14,857 nt of DNA from an uncultured Polyangiaceae bacterium. Its GTDB lineage: Bacteria; Myxococcota_A; Polyangia; Polyangiales; Houyiibacteriaceae. The notes under the pieces are model-generated. The model was not told the DNA's origin, searched no databases, and saw nothing but the letters and a program-made list of their open reading frames with translations. This document shows positions 7,050 to 14,406 of the stretch, in pieces. Where the stretch lies: NCBI GenBank assembly GCA_947259605.1, contig CAMYMX010000025.1, positions 1 through 14,857 on the forward strand, given 5' to 3'. How positions within the stretch are numbered: position 1 is the first letter of the stretch; each line of letters opens with the position of its first letter. The translations under genes and the position numbers were made by a program.

Positions 7050-7905
7050 AGACACGTATGGCGTTGTCGCGAAGGAACTTTGGCCAGACCTGGTCTTTGA
7101 AGGGCACGTTTTGTAGTTCGGTCAAAATGCGCTCGAGGGAGAGACCCATCGGGAAGTAGCCCGCATACATGATCTTGTCGGCGCCGCGCGTGTTCGCGAA
7201 GTCGACGATCGCCTTCGGGTAGTGCTTTGGGGCGAACGCGCTGGTGCTGTAGTAGAGGTTCGGGTACTTGAGCATCAGCTTGACCGCGAGGTCGACCCAG
7301 GGCTCGCCCCCGTGGCGCATCACGAACTTGAGCTCCGGGAAGAACCAGCAGACCTCGTCGATGTGCTCGACCTTTTGCGGCGCCATCGGGATGCGCGGGC
7401 CGGGGACGCCAACGCAGAGGCAAATCGGGATGTCCAGGTCAACGCAGGTTGCGTAGATCGGGTAGTACTTTTTGTCGTTCAGCGGGACCTGTGGGCAGAG
7501 GCCCGAAGGAAATCCCGTCACCGCCCGGAGGCCATGGTCCTTGTGAAGCTGCCGAATCCGCCGTACTTCGTCCATGCCGTTGTTCGGATTCGCACCGTAG
7601 GAGGGAAAAAAGCGATCCGGGTGCTTTTGGCACGCTTCCAGGTTCGTCGAGTTGGGGCCGGAAATCCCCAGCATTGCCCGCTCGACGCCCCATTTGTCCA
7701 TTTCCCCAATCGCGTACTGGACATAGTCCTTCTGATCGCCGATTTCCGGGATGTCCTTGAACATGTACTGTGCCGGCATCTTGAAGGTCTTCCGGCTCTC
7801 CTCATCGAGCAGCAGGGGCTTGATGAACTCGTACCAGGCCGTCGGGTCCCCGTCGGGGATGTTCATCATCAGGTCGATGGCTCTGAGACCGGTCGGTATC
7901 GGCAT
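7033..7905 (-). CDS. Amidohydrolase-superfamily (ACMSD-like) protein with degenerate metal site
   Basis: A 290-residue TIM-barrel protein of the amidohydrolase-2/ACMSD type. Recognisable framework: 'GLRAIDLMMNIPDG' at the N-terminus (6-19), 'IPICLCVGVPGPR' (159-171), 'FVMRHGGEPWVDL' (194-206) and 'MYAGYFPMGLSLERI' (246-260). Canonical members have D-x-H-x-H, H-x-G, H-G-G and G-[ST]-D-x-P. Here the first His pair is M13 and N15, the second His region reads CVG, the Asp is Tyr250, and only H198 remains. So metal-dependent hydrolysis as in the family is doubtful; a binding role or a different reaction is possible. The gene is divergent from the hsaA operon and shares its promoter region and KstR-like palindrome, suggesting a role in steroid metabolism. 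Start ATG at 7905-7903 has AAAGGA nine bases upstream (complement of 7915-7920). The substrate is unknown. Confidence 0.9.
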   Translation of the reverse strand: MPIPTGLRAIDLMMNIPDGDPTAWYEFIKPLLLDEESRKTFKMPAQYMFKDIPEIGDQKDYVQYAIGEMDKWGVERAMLGISGPNSTNLEACQKHPDRFFPSYGANPNNGMDEVRRIRQLHKDHGLRAVTGFPSGLCPQVPLNDKKYYPIYATCVDLDIPICLCVGVPGPRIPMAPQKVEHIDEVCWFFPELKFVMRHGGEPWVDLAVKLMLKYPNLYYSTSAFAPKHYPKAIVDFANTRGADKIMYAGYFPMGLSLERILTELQNVPFKDQVWPKFLRDNAIRVFKLDA

Positions 7906-8090
7906 GAAATGGCGTCCTTTCGGGGTGCCCCGCGGAGCCCTATGATGGGGAGAGGTCCGCTGGACATCTGCCCGCCCATGGGCTAGAACATGTTCTAGTT
8001 TATGGACTGTGGCGGACCATCTGTAAAGCGTTGAATGTAGGCACCATCAATCGCCCGCGGCAAGAGCCGATGGCCCCTGGAGAGAGCATC
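7906..8090. promoter_or_regulatory. Divergent promoter region between amidohydrolase and hsaA operon
   Basis: This 185-base stretch is the only sizeable intergenic region in the window and separates two divergent transcription units, so it should hold both promoters. It contains the KstR-like palindrome (7983-7998), directly abutted by a second short palindrome GCCCATGGGC (7974-7983), plus the ribosome-binding sites at either end (complement of TCCTTT 7915-7920; GGAGAG 8079-8084). I do not see convincing -35/-10 pairs with standard spacing on either strand. An in-frame open stretch upstream of hsaA (from TTG 8031 and ATG 8070) is judged untranslated because the better ribosome-binding site and family length support ATG 8091. 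Confidence 0.7.
7983..7998. promoter_or_regulatory. Perfect 16-bp palindrome, KstR-type operator
   Basis: CTAGAACATGTTCTAG is a perfect inverted repeat centred between 7990 and 7991. Its inner 14 bases (7984-7997) fit the KstR consensus TNNAACNNGTTNNA described for mycobacteria and rhodococci at every fixed position. It lies 77 bases upstream of the amidohydrolase start and 92 bases upstream of the hsaA start, a suitable place to control both. The KstR-like TetR protein at 4328-4906 is the natural candidate ligand. I saw no second copy in the other, very short gaps between genes. Confidence 0.75.
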
Positions 8091-9281
8091 ATGGACGGAG
8101 ATCATAGCCCCATCCCGACGCGCGACGAGCTGATTCAGCGTGCCCGAGATCTGGCGCCGAAGCTGCAGGAGCGCTCGAAGAAAGCCTGCGAGCTGCGGCG
8201 GCTTCCCGACGAGACGATCGCGGATTTCCATCGGCTCGGGTTCTTCAAGGTCGTCCAACCAAAACGCTACGGCGGCTACGAGATGGACCCGTCGATCATC
8301 TTCGACCTGCAGCTCGAGCTCGGGCGCGGCTGCGCCTCCAGTGCCTGGGTCTATGGCGTGCTCAACGTCCATTCTTGGCAGCTCTCGCTGTTCTCGGAAG
8401 AAGCCCAAGACGAGGTTTGGCGCGAGAACCCAAGAACGCTGATCTCCTCGTCATACATGCCGGTCGCCGAGACGGAGTGGGTTGATGGAGGCGTGAAGCT
8501 CAGTGGTCGCTGGTCGTTTTCCAGTGGCTGTGATTTTTGCGAATGGGCATTTCTCGGTGGCTTCGTCCCGACCGAAGAAGGCAAGCCCCCAGACATGCGA
8601 ACCTTCCTCGTGCCGCGTTCCGACTACGAGATCATCGACAACTGGCACGTGTCAGGTTTGCGAGGTTCCGGCAGCAAGGATGTGGTCGTCGATGGTGCCT
8701 TCATTCCCGATCATCGCATGCACAAATTCTCGGACGGATTCAGGCAGAAGAGCCCGGGCAACGAAATCAATCCATCCCCGGTCTACAAGTACCCGTTCGG
8801 CCAAATTCACGTGCGTTCCGTCTCGACGCCTGCCGTCGGGGCCGCCTTTGGCGCGCTGGACGCCTACATCGATTTCATGAAGACAAAGGTCTCTCAGGCA
8901 ACCGGCGGCAAAGCGAAGGACTCGTTCACCAACAGCCTGGTGGCCGCCGAAGCCACGGCAGCGCTCGATCGTGAGGTTTTGACCTTGCGACGCAACTTTG
9001 AAGAGATGTTCGGGTATCTCGAAAAGGGAGAAAAGATCCCACTCGACCGACGCGTTCACTTTCGAAACGACTCGGCCCGCGCGGTCCGGGTATCGACCGA
9101 GGTGGTCGAACAGCTGTTCGTTGCCTGCGGTGCACGCGCAGCGTTCGAAGACCACCCTGTCAACCGTCACTTCCAAGACATTCACGCGATTCGTTTGCAC
9201 CATGCAAACGGGCCCGAGGGACCTGCTGCCAATCTGGGTGGCGTTCTCTTCGGCCAGAGCAACTCGGATTTCTTCATCTAG
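8091..9281 (+). CDS. hsaA: Flavin-dependent monooxygenase, 3-HSA hydroxylase (HsaA/TesA2) type
   Basis: A 396-residue acyl-CoA-dehydrogenase-fold protein that matches HsaA (394 aa in M. tuberculosis) along its length. Shared features, from memory of HsaA, include 'ELRRLPDET' (34-42), 'GFF' with 'QPKRYGG' (50-62), 'SSSY' (119-122), 'W-x-FSSGCD' (141-148), 'FLVPRSDYEI' (172-181), 'GLRGSGS' (189-195), 'PVYKYPFG' (230-237) and 'HHANGPE' near the C-terminus (370-376). HsaA uses reduced flavin supplied by the reductase HsaB to hydroxylate the phenolic ring-A product 3-HSA to a catechol in the cytoplasm. No hsaB, hsaC or hsaD is in the window. I chose ATG 8091 (GGAGAG at 8079-8084, six bases away) because the resulting N-terminus and length agree with the family; TTG 8031 and ATG 8070 are upstream alternatives. 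The gene is first in an operon behind the KstR-like operator. Confidence 0.88.
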   Translation: MDGDHSPIPTRDELIQRARDLAPKLQERSKKACELRRLPDETIADFHRLGFFKVVQPKRYGGYEMDPSIIFDLQLELGRGCASSAWVYGVLNVHSWQLSLFSEEAQDEVWRENPRTLISSSYMPVAETEWVDGGVKLSGRWSFSSGCDFCEWAFLGGFVPTEEGKPPDMRTFLVPRSDYEIIDNWHVSGLRGSGSKDVVVDGAFIPDHRMHKFSDGFRQKSPGNEINPSPVYKYPFGQIHVRSVSTPAVGAAFGALDAYIDFMKTKVSQATGGKAKDSFTNSLVAAEATAALDREVLTLRRNFEEMFGYLEKGEKIPLDRRVHFRNDSARAVRVSTEVVEQLFVACGARAAFEDHPVNRHFQDIHAIRLHHANGPEGPAANLGGVLFGQSNSDFFI

Positions 9282-9286
9282 TAGGC

Positions 9287-10087
9287 ATGGATGATGCGGC
9301 GAGACGACAAAAAATCGAGCAGCTCGGAGACGAGCTGTTTGATGCCTTGCGGGCACGCCGAACGCTGACGCCACTCACCGATCGCTGGCCGGACATACGA
9401 ATCGAAGACGCGTACCATGTGTCTCTGCGGATGGTGAATCGCCGTATCGAGGACGACGGTGAGCAAATCATCGGCAAGAAGATCGGTGTCACAAGCCGGG
9501 CCGTGCAGGAAATGCTCGGCGTTTTTCAACCAGACTTCGGCTACCTCACGGACAAGATGCTGTATCCCAACGGCGGGCCGATGCCGATCAGCGAGCAGTT
9601 GATCCAGCCGCGCGCCGAAGGGGAGATCGCCTTCAAGCTCAAGAAGGACCTCGAGGGGCCCGGCGTCACCAACGACGATGTCCTGGACGCGACCGACTAT
9701 GTGATGGCCTGTTTCGAGGTCGTGGACAGCCGTGTCCATGATTGGAAGGTCAAAATCCAGGACACCGTCGCCGATAACGCAAGCTGCGGCTTGTTCGTCC
9801 TCGGTGACGAGCACGCCGACCCCAAGCGACTCGATTTTCCAAATCTGAAGATGCGGGTCTACAAAAACGGCGAGCTGCTGAGCGAGGGCTTGGGCTCCGC
9901 CGCGCTCGACTCGCCTCTCAATTGCGTCAGCTGGCTCGCCAATACCCTCTCGAAATTCGGCATCAGCTTGAATGCAGGTGACGTGGTGCTCTCCGGCTCG
10001 TTGGTGCCGCTCGAACCCGTGGTCGCGGGCGACGAGATGCATCTCGAAGTCGAAGGGGTTGGGACCGCTTCCGTGCGGTTCACTTAG
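9287..10087 (+). CDS. hsaE: 2-hydroxypenta/hexa-2,4-dienoate hydratase (HsaE/TesE, MhpD family)
   Basis: A 266-residue member of the MhpD/fumarylacetoacetate hydrolase-like hydratases. Likely metal ligands are E111 and E113 in 'PRAEGEIAF' (108-116) and E144 in 'CFEVVDSRVHDWK' (142-154); 'DTVADNASCG' (159-168) and 'SGSLVPLEPV' (236-245) are further family hallmarks. The enzyme adds water to the 2-hydroxydienoate released by meta-cleavage hydrolysis, giving a 4-hydroxy-2-oxoacid for the aldolase encoded two genes downstream. It starts five bases after the hsaA stop with only a weak ribosome-binding site (TAGTAGGC), so it is probably translated by coupling. Order hydratase, dehydrogenase, aldolase matches hsaE-hsaG-hsaF. 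The same enzyme occurs in aromatic pathways (bphH, mhpD), but the surrounding genes favour steroid degradation. Confidence 0.93.
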   Translation: MDDAARRQKIEQLGDELFDALRARRTLTPLTDRWPDIRIEDAYHVSLRMVNRRIEDDGEQIIGKKIGVTSRAVQEMLGVFQPDFGYLTDKMLYPNGGPMPISEQLIQPRAEGEIAFKLKKDLEGPGVTNDDVLDATDYVMACFEVVDSRVHDWKVKIQDTVADNASCGLFVLGDEHADPKRLDFPNLKMRVYKNGELLSEGLGSAALDSPLNCVSWLANTLSKFGISLNAGDVVLSGSLVPLEPVVAGDEMHLEVEGVGTASVRFT

Positions 10088-10101
10088 GAGAGTAGGCAGA
10101 G

Positions 10102-10998
10102 ATGACGACGAAAGTGAAGGCAGCGATCATCGGCTCCGGCAACATCGGCACCGACCTGCTCTACAAGGCGCTTCGCAGCGACATCATCGAGCCGATCTGG
10201 ATGGTGGGCATCGATTCTGAATCCGTAGGGTTGCGTCGGGCGAAGGAGCTCGGCCTCAAGACGACCGCCGAGGGCGTCAAGGGCATGGAGTCGCACATCG
10301 CCGAGGACAAAGTACAGATCGCATGGGATGCGACCAGTGCGTACGTCCATGAGTCGAACAACGAGCTCGTCAAGAAGTACGGTGTGAGGATGGTCGACCT
10401 CACGCCTGCCGCCATTGGCCCGTTTTGCGTGCCGCCCGTCAATCTTCGCGAGATGGTCGGGCGCTCCGAGCAAAACGTGAACATGGTGACCTGTGGCGGT
10501 CAGGCGACGATACCCATGGTTGCAGCCGTCAGCCGGGTGCAGCCCGTCGAGTACGGGGAGATCATTGCGACAGTCTCGTCAAAGTCGGCCGGGCCGGGGA
10601 CGCGCAAGAACATCGACGAGTTTACGCGCACCACGGCCAGGGGTGTGGAGGTCGTCGGTGGCGCGAAGCGCGGCAAGGCGATCATCATCATCAATCCTGC
10701 GGAGCCGCCACTCATCATGCGCGACACGATTCATTGCCTCACCGAGGACACTCCCAAGCAAGAGGAGATCATCGAATCCGCTCGGCAGATGATCGCCGAG
10801 GTTCAGAAGTACGTTCCCGGCTATACGCTCAAGAACGGTCCCGTCTTCGATGGCAATCGCGTGTCGTTCTACATGGAAGTCGAAGGGCTCGGTGACTTCC
10901 TGCCGAAGTATGCTGGCAATCTCGACATCATGACGGCCGCGGGCTTGCGGACTGCCGAGCTCATCGCCGAAGAAATCCAACGCGCGGAGGCAGCATGA
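10102..10998 (+). CDS. hsaG: Acetaldehyde/propionaldehyde dehydrogenase, acylating (HsaG/TesF)
   Basis: A 298-residue CoA-acylating aldehyde dehydrogenase of the DmpF/BphJ/HsaG family. The Rossmann glycine motif is 'GSGNIGTD' (11-18) and the catalytic cysteine is C131 in 'NMVTCGGQATIPM' (127-139). 'GPVFDG' and 'VSFYMEVEGLGDFLP' follow near the C-terminus. It oxidises the aldehyde channelled from the partner aldolase to acyl-CoA with NAD+ and CoA; in steroid pathways propanal to propionyl-CoA is the expected reaction. The start ATG 10102 has GGAGAG (10087-10092). Its stop overlaps the start of the aldolase gene by four bases (ATGA), as expected for two subunits of one channelling complex. Confidence 0.95.
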   Translation: MTTKVKAAIIGSGNIGTDLLYKALRSDIIEPIWMVGIDSESVGLRRAKELGLKTTAEGVKGMESHIAEDKVQIAWDATSAYVHESNNELVKKYGVRMVDLTPAAIGPFCVPPVNLREMVGRSEQNVNMVTCGGQATIPMVAAVSRVQPVEYGEIIATVSSKSAGPGTRKNIDEFTRTTARGVEVVGGAKRGKAIIIINPAEPPLIMRDTIHCLTEDTPKQEEIIESARQMIAEVQKYVPGYTLKNGPVFDGNRVSFYMEVEGLGDFLPKYAGNLDIMTAAGLRTAELIAEEIQRAEAA

Positions 10999-12023
10999 AT
11001 CTCCAAGGTAAGAAGGTGACACTTCACGACATGAGCCTGCGCGACGGTATGCATCCGCAACGTCACCAGCTCACGCCCGCGCAAATGATCGAGGTGGCGA
11101 CGGCCCTCGACGCGGCGGGTGTCCCGCTCATCGAGGTTACGCACGGCGACGGGCTTGGCGGAGCGTCCGTGAACTATGGCTTTCCGGCAGCGAGCGACGA
11201 GGAGTACCTCCGAGCGGTCGTACCCAAGATGAAGAGCGCCAAGATCTCCGCCCTGCTGATTCCGGGGATTGGCACGGTCGATCACCTTCGGATGGCCCAC
11301 GACTGCGGGGTGCAGACGATTCGTGTCGCCACGCATTGTACCGAGGCGGACGTTTCCGAGCAGCACATCGGCCTCGGCGCCAAGATGGCAATGGACACCG
11401 TGGGCTTCCTGATGATGGCTCACATGATCGGCCCGCAGCAGCTCCTCGAGCAGGCTAAGCTCATGCAGGGCTACGGCGCGAACTGCCTCTACATCACCGA
11501 TTCAGCGGGGTACATGCTTCCCGACGACGTGAGCGCAAGGGTCGGCCACCTTCGCCAAAAGCTCGATGCAGAGGTCGAGGTGGGTTTCCACGGTCACCAC
11601 AACATGCACATGGGGATTGCGAACTCGCTTGCGGCCATCGAGGCCGGTGCCGGGCGCATCGATGGCTCGGTGGCCGGCATGGGTGCAGGCGCGGGGAACA
11701 CGCCGCTCGAGTCGTTCGTTGCCGTCCTTCACCGGATGGGCGTCGAGACCGGGGTCGACATGTGGAAGCTGATGGATGTCGCTGAAGAGATTGTCTATCC
11801 GATGATGACCCACAAGGTCCGCGTCGATCGTGATTCGCTCACGCTTGGCTATGCCGGGGTCTATTCGTCCTTCTTGCTTCACGCGAAGCGCGCTGCCGAG
11901 AAGTACGGGCTCAAGTCGACCGACATTCTGGTCGAGCTAGGCCGATTGAAGACCGTGGGCGGCCAGGAAGACATGATCGAGGACGTCGCCCTCGACATGA
12001 AGAAGGCCGGAGCCGCAGAGTGA
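10995..12023 (+). CDS. hsaF: 4-hydroxy-2-oxovalerate/oxohexanoate aldolase (HsaF/TesG)
   Basis: A 342-residue DRE-TIM metallolyase aldolase of the DmpG/BphI/HsaF family. Active-site residues by family pattern are R16 and D17 in 'LRDGMHPQRH' (15-24), H20, metal ligands H199 and H201 in 'GFHGHHNMHMG' (197-207) and Y290 in 'YAGVYSSFLLHA' (286-297). It cleaves 4-hydroxy-2-oxoacids into pyruvate and acetaldehyde or propanal; HsaF in the cholesterol pathway uses the six-carbon substrate. It forms a channelling complex with the HsaG dehydrogenase, consistent with the four-base overlap. The C-terminal communication domain is complete. Followed after four bases by an acyl-CoA dehydrogenase gene. Substrate length (C5 or C6) cannot be decided by eye. 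Confidence 0.95.
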   Translation: MNLQGKKVTLHDMSLRDGMHPQRHQLTPAQMIEVATALDAAGVPLIEVTHGDGLGGASVNYGFPAASDEEYLRAVVPKMKSAKISALLIPGIGTVDHLRMAHDCGVQTIRVATHCTEADVSEQHIGLGAKMAMDTVGFLMMAHMIGPQQLLEQAKLMQGYGANCLYITDSAGYMLPDDVSARVGHLRQKLDAEVEVGFHGHHNMHMGIANSLAAIEAGAGRIDGSVAGMGAGAGNTPLESFVAVLHRMGVETGVDMWKLMDVAEEIVYPMMTHKVRVDRDSLTLGYAGVYSSFLLHAKRAAEKYGLKSTDILVELGRLKTVGGQEDMIEDVALDMKKAGAAE

Positions 12024-12027
12024 CCGC

Positions 12028-13236
12028 GTGACTGACGACCTGGAGGCATTCCGCGCCGAAGCGCGCGCTTGGGTTCGTGAGAACGCACCAAAGTCGCTCT
12101 GGGGAACCAGCGGCAGCGGGCCGTTCGACGGCTACTGGGGCGGGTCCAAATGCAAAGAGACCAACCCCGATATCCTGCGCTGGCGTGACCTGGCCATCGA
12201 GAAGTCCTGGACGGCGCCGGCGTGGCCCAAGGAATACGGCGGCGGTGGCCTCAGCCGCGAGCAGGAGAACATCCTCCACGAAGAAATGAAGGCGATCGCG
12301 GTGCCGCGTCCGGTAGCGGGGCAGGGTCTCGCGATGTTCGGGCCGGTTCTGCTCGAGTACGGAAACGATGCGCAGCGGGCACAACACTTGCCGGGCATTG
12401 CCCGAGGTCAGGTGCGGTGGTGCCAAGGCTACTCTGAGCCCAATGCCGGGTCCGATCTCGCAAACCTGCAGCTCAAAGCGGTGCACGACGGTGACGAGCT
12501 CGTGTTGAATGGCCAGAAAGTTTGGACTTCGCACGCCGACCTGAGCGATTGGATCTATTGCCTCACCCGGACCGACCCGAACGCGCCCAAGAAGCAAATG
12601 GGCATCTCGGTGATTTTGGTGGACCTCGATACGCCAGGGATCACGGTGCGCCGCATCGATCTCATCAGCGGCTATTCACCGTTCTGCGAAACCTTCTTCG
12701 ACAACGTCCGCGTGCCGGCCGGAAATCTCGTGGGTGTCGAGAACGAAGGCTGGACGATTGCGAAAGCGATTCTCGGCCACGAGCGCGCCTCAATCGGCCG
12801 CTCGATTGCCCGCCAGCCCGGGTCCGCGCAGCGCGAGGTCGTGGCCAGGGCACGCAAGCACTTGGCCTTGCCTGAAGGTGCCATTCCCGATCCGCTTCTG
12901 CGTGACGAGCTGGCGGCGCTCGGGATGCTCGAAGAGGCATTCCACCTCACGCTTGGACGCATTCAACAGAGCGCTGAGTCAGGCACGCCCGGGCCCGAAG
13001 GCTCGATCACCAAGATCGTGGGGTCGGAGCTCAAGCAGAGGCGATTCGAGCTCGGCATGCAGGTCGCGGGTACGCAGGGCCTCGGTTGGGAAGGGCCGGG
13101 CTTCGACGAGGATGACCTTCAGTACACTCGCGATTGGCTGCGATCGCGTGCAAGCACCATCGAAGGCGGCTCCTCTGAAATTCAGAAGAACATCGTCTCC
13201 AAGCGCGTGCTCGGCCTCCCAGAGGGGAAGAAATGA
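12028..13236 (+). CDS. Acyl-CoA dehydrogenase, catalytic-Glu subunit of probable heteromeric steroid FadE pair
   Basis: A 402-residue acyl-CoA dehydrogenase. Seen: 'SEPNAGSDLANL' (136-147) with 'VWTS' (165-168) of the flavin and substrate region, 'GHERASIGRS' (250-259), and 'STIEGGSSEIQKNIV' near the C-terminus (376-390), where E379 is the catalytic base position. The overall style ('PAWPKEYGGGGLS', 64-76) resembles the mycobacterial FadE26/FadE29 kind that dehydrogenate steroid-CoA side chains as heterotetramers with a second FadE. The next gene, overlapping by four bases (ATGA), encodes just such a partner without the Glu. The start is GTG 12028, four bases after hsaF, with no clear ribosome-binding site, so coupling is likely. 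Which chain length it acts on is unknown; FadE26/27 and FadE28/29 roles are both possible. Confidence 0.88.
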   Translation: MTDDLEAFRAEARAWVRENAPKSLWGTSGSGPFDGYWGGSKCKETNPDILRWRDLAIEKSWTAPAWPKEYGGGGLSREQENILHEEMKAIAVPRPVAGQGLAMFGPVLLEYGNDAQRAQHLPGIARGQVRWCQGYSEPNAGSDLANLQLKAVHDGDELVLNGQKVWTSHADLSDWIYCLTRTDPNAPKKQMGISVILVDLDTPGITVRRIDLISGYSPFCETFFDNVRVPAGNLVGVENEGWTIAKAILGHERASIGRSIARQPGSAQREVVARARKHLALPEGAIPDPLLRDELAALGMLEEAFHLTLGRIQQSAESGTPGPEGSITKIVGSELKQRRFELGMQVAGTQGLGWEGPGFDEDDLQYTRDWLRSRASTIEGGSSEIQKNIVSKRVLGLPEGKK

Positions 13237-14378
13237 CAGAGGATAGGGCGCCTTATCTTCTCCTGAACGAAGAGCAGAAGATGCTCTCGAAGACGGCCCA
13301 CGAGTTTATCCGCGAGCGTGCGCCGGCTGCGCGCATTCGAGCTTTCCGGGATTCGGCGGACAAAGTCGGGTTCTCTCGCCAGCTCTGGAACGAGATGGCG
13401 GAGCTCGGCTGGCTTGGTCTGCAGATTCCCGAGCGATACGAGGGCATGGGGCTTGGCTTCTTCGACCTCTCGGTCGTTCTAGAGCAGAGCGGGCGCGAGC
13501 TGATGCCCGAGCCTTTCGTCTCGACCTTGTTGCTCGGCACCCAAGCATTGCTCCTTGGCGGCAGCGATGAACATAAGAAGGCCCTGTTGCCTGGAGTGGC
13601 CGCCGGGGAAACGCTCATCACCGTCGGCTACGAAGAAGCTGGCGGCCGGAGAGACGCGTCCAAGCCGGTGACGATTGCGAAAAAGTCACGCGATGGCTTC
13701 GAGCTCAGCGGCGAGAAGCGACAGGTTCTCGATGGACACCTCGCCGATCGGATCATCGTATCGGCGGCAACCTCCGACACTGGGTATGCGCTGTTCTTGA
13801 TCGATCCCAGGCAGTCGGGCGTCACGGTCACGCGACAATTTCGCATGGACGGCCTGAACGCCGCCATCGTACGACTCGATCGCGTTCCGGTGAAGAGCGA
13901 TGCGGTGGTCGGTGAGCTGGATGCGGGCGCGGCCCTCTTGGGGGCGGTTTTTGATCGCGCTTCGGTGGGCCTCGCAGCGCAGATGCTTGGAGCCTCGGAG
14001 CAGGCCTTCGCCGACACCATCGACTACATCAAGGAACGCGAGCAGTTTGGCGTGCCCATCGGCTCCTTCCAAGCGCTTCAGCACCGCGCGGTGTCGGTGT
14101 ACACGGACATAGCGCTGACGCGGTCGGTCGTGCTTGCCGCCGCGAGGGCGATCGACGAGTCACCGAATGAGGTTCCGCGCCTCGCTTCGCTCGCGAAGGC
14201 GATGGCTTCGGAAACCTTCATGCACGCGGCGAAGGAAGCGATCCAAATGCATGGCGGCATCGGAGTGACCGATGCGCACGACATTGGTTTTTACATGAAG
14301 CGCGCGCAGGCAACCTACATGATGTTTGGAATGCCTTTCCAACACCGGCAGCGTTGGGCGGAGCTTCACGGTTACTAG
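13233..14378 (+). CDS. Acyl-CoA dehydrogenase-like subunit lacking the catalytic Glu, FadE pair partner
   Basis: A 381-residue acyl-CoA dehydrogenase homologue. It keeps the flavin-binding C-domain features 'REQFGVPIGSFQALQH' (269-284) and 'IQMHGGIGVT' (337-346), but its C-terminal segment 'MKRAQATYMMFGMPFQHR' (355-372) has Phe365 where the catalytic Glu of the Y-E-G-T type motif would be. The middle-domain motif that normally reads S-E-P is 'YEEAGGRRDAS'. Such Glu-less subunits pair with a Glu-bearing one in alpha2beta2 steroid acyl-CoA dehydrogenases (ChsE1-ChsE2, ChsE4-ChsE5 in M. tuberculosis). The four-base overlap with the preceding gene fits obligate co-assembly. A ribosome-binding site GAGGGGAAG lies at 13222-13230. 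Function in isolation is unlikely. Confidence 0.88.
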   Translation: MTEDRAPYLLLNEEQKMLSKTAHEFIRERAPAARIRAFRDSADKVGFSRQLWNEMAELGWLGLQIPERYEGMGLGFFDLSVVLEQSGRELMPEPFVSTLLLGTQALLLGGSDEHKKALLPGVAAGETLITVGYEEAGGRRDASKPVTIAKKSRDGFELSGEKRQVLDGHLADRIIVSAATSDTGYALFLIDPRQSGVTVTRQFRMDGLNAAIVRLDRVPVKSDAVVGELDAGAALLGAVFDRASVGLAAQMLGASEQAFADTIDYIKEREQFGVPIGSFQALQHRAVSVYTDIALTRSVVLAAARAIDESPNEVPRLASLAKAMASETFMHAAKEAIQMHGGIGVTDAHDIGFYMKRAQATYMMFGMPFQHRQRWAELHGY

Positions 14379-14406
14379 CGAGAAGCAAGGAAGAGCGAGA
14401 ACTACG

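Noticed and set aside
7222..7986. Plus-strand open frame (254 codons) across the amidohydrolase gene
   Set aside because: It is the complement of a well-framed minus-strand gene with a good ribosome-binding site, and its translation looks like no known protein.
8031..8090. N-terminal extension of the HsaA-like protein starting at TTG 8031 or ATG 8070
   Set aside because: ATG 8091 has a much better ribosome-binding site (GGAGAG 8079-8084) and gives a length and N-terminus matching HsaA.
9107..9120. Palindrome CGAACAGCTGTTCG resembling a second KstR-like site
   Set aside because: The AAC and GTT half-sites are four bases apart rather than two, and it lies inside the HsaA-like coding region.
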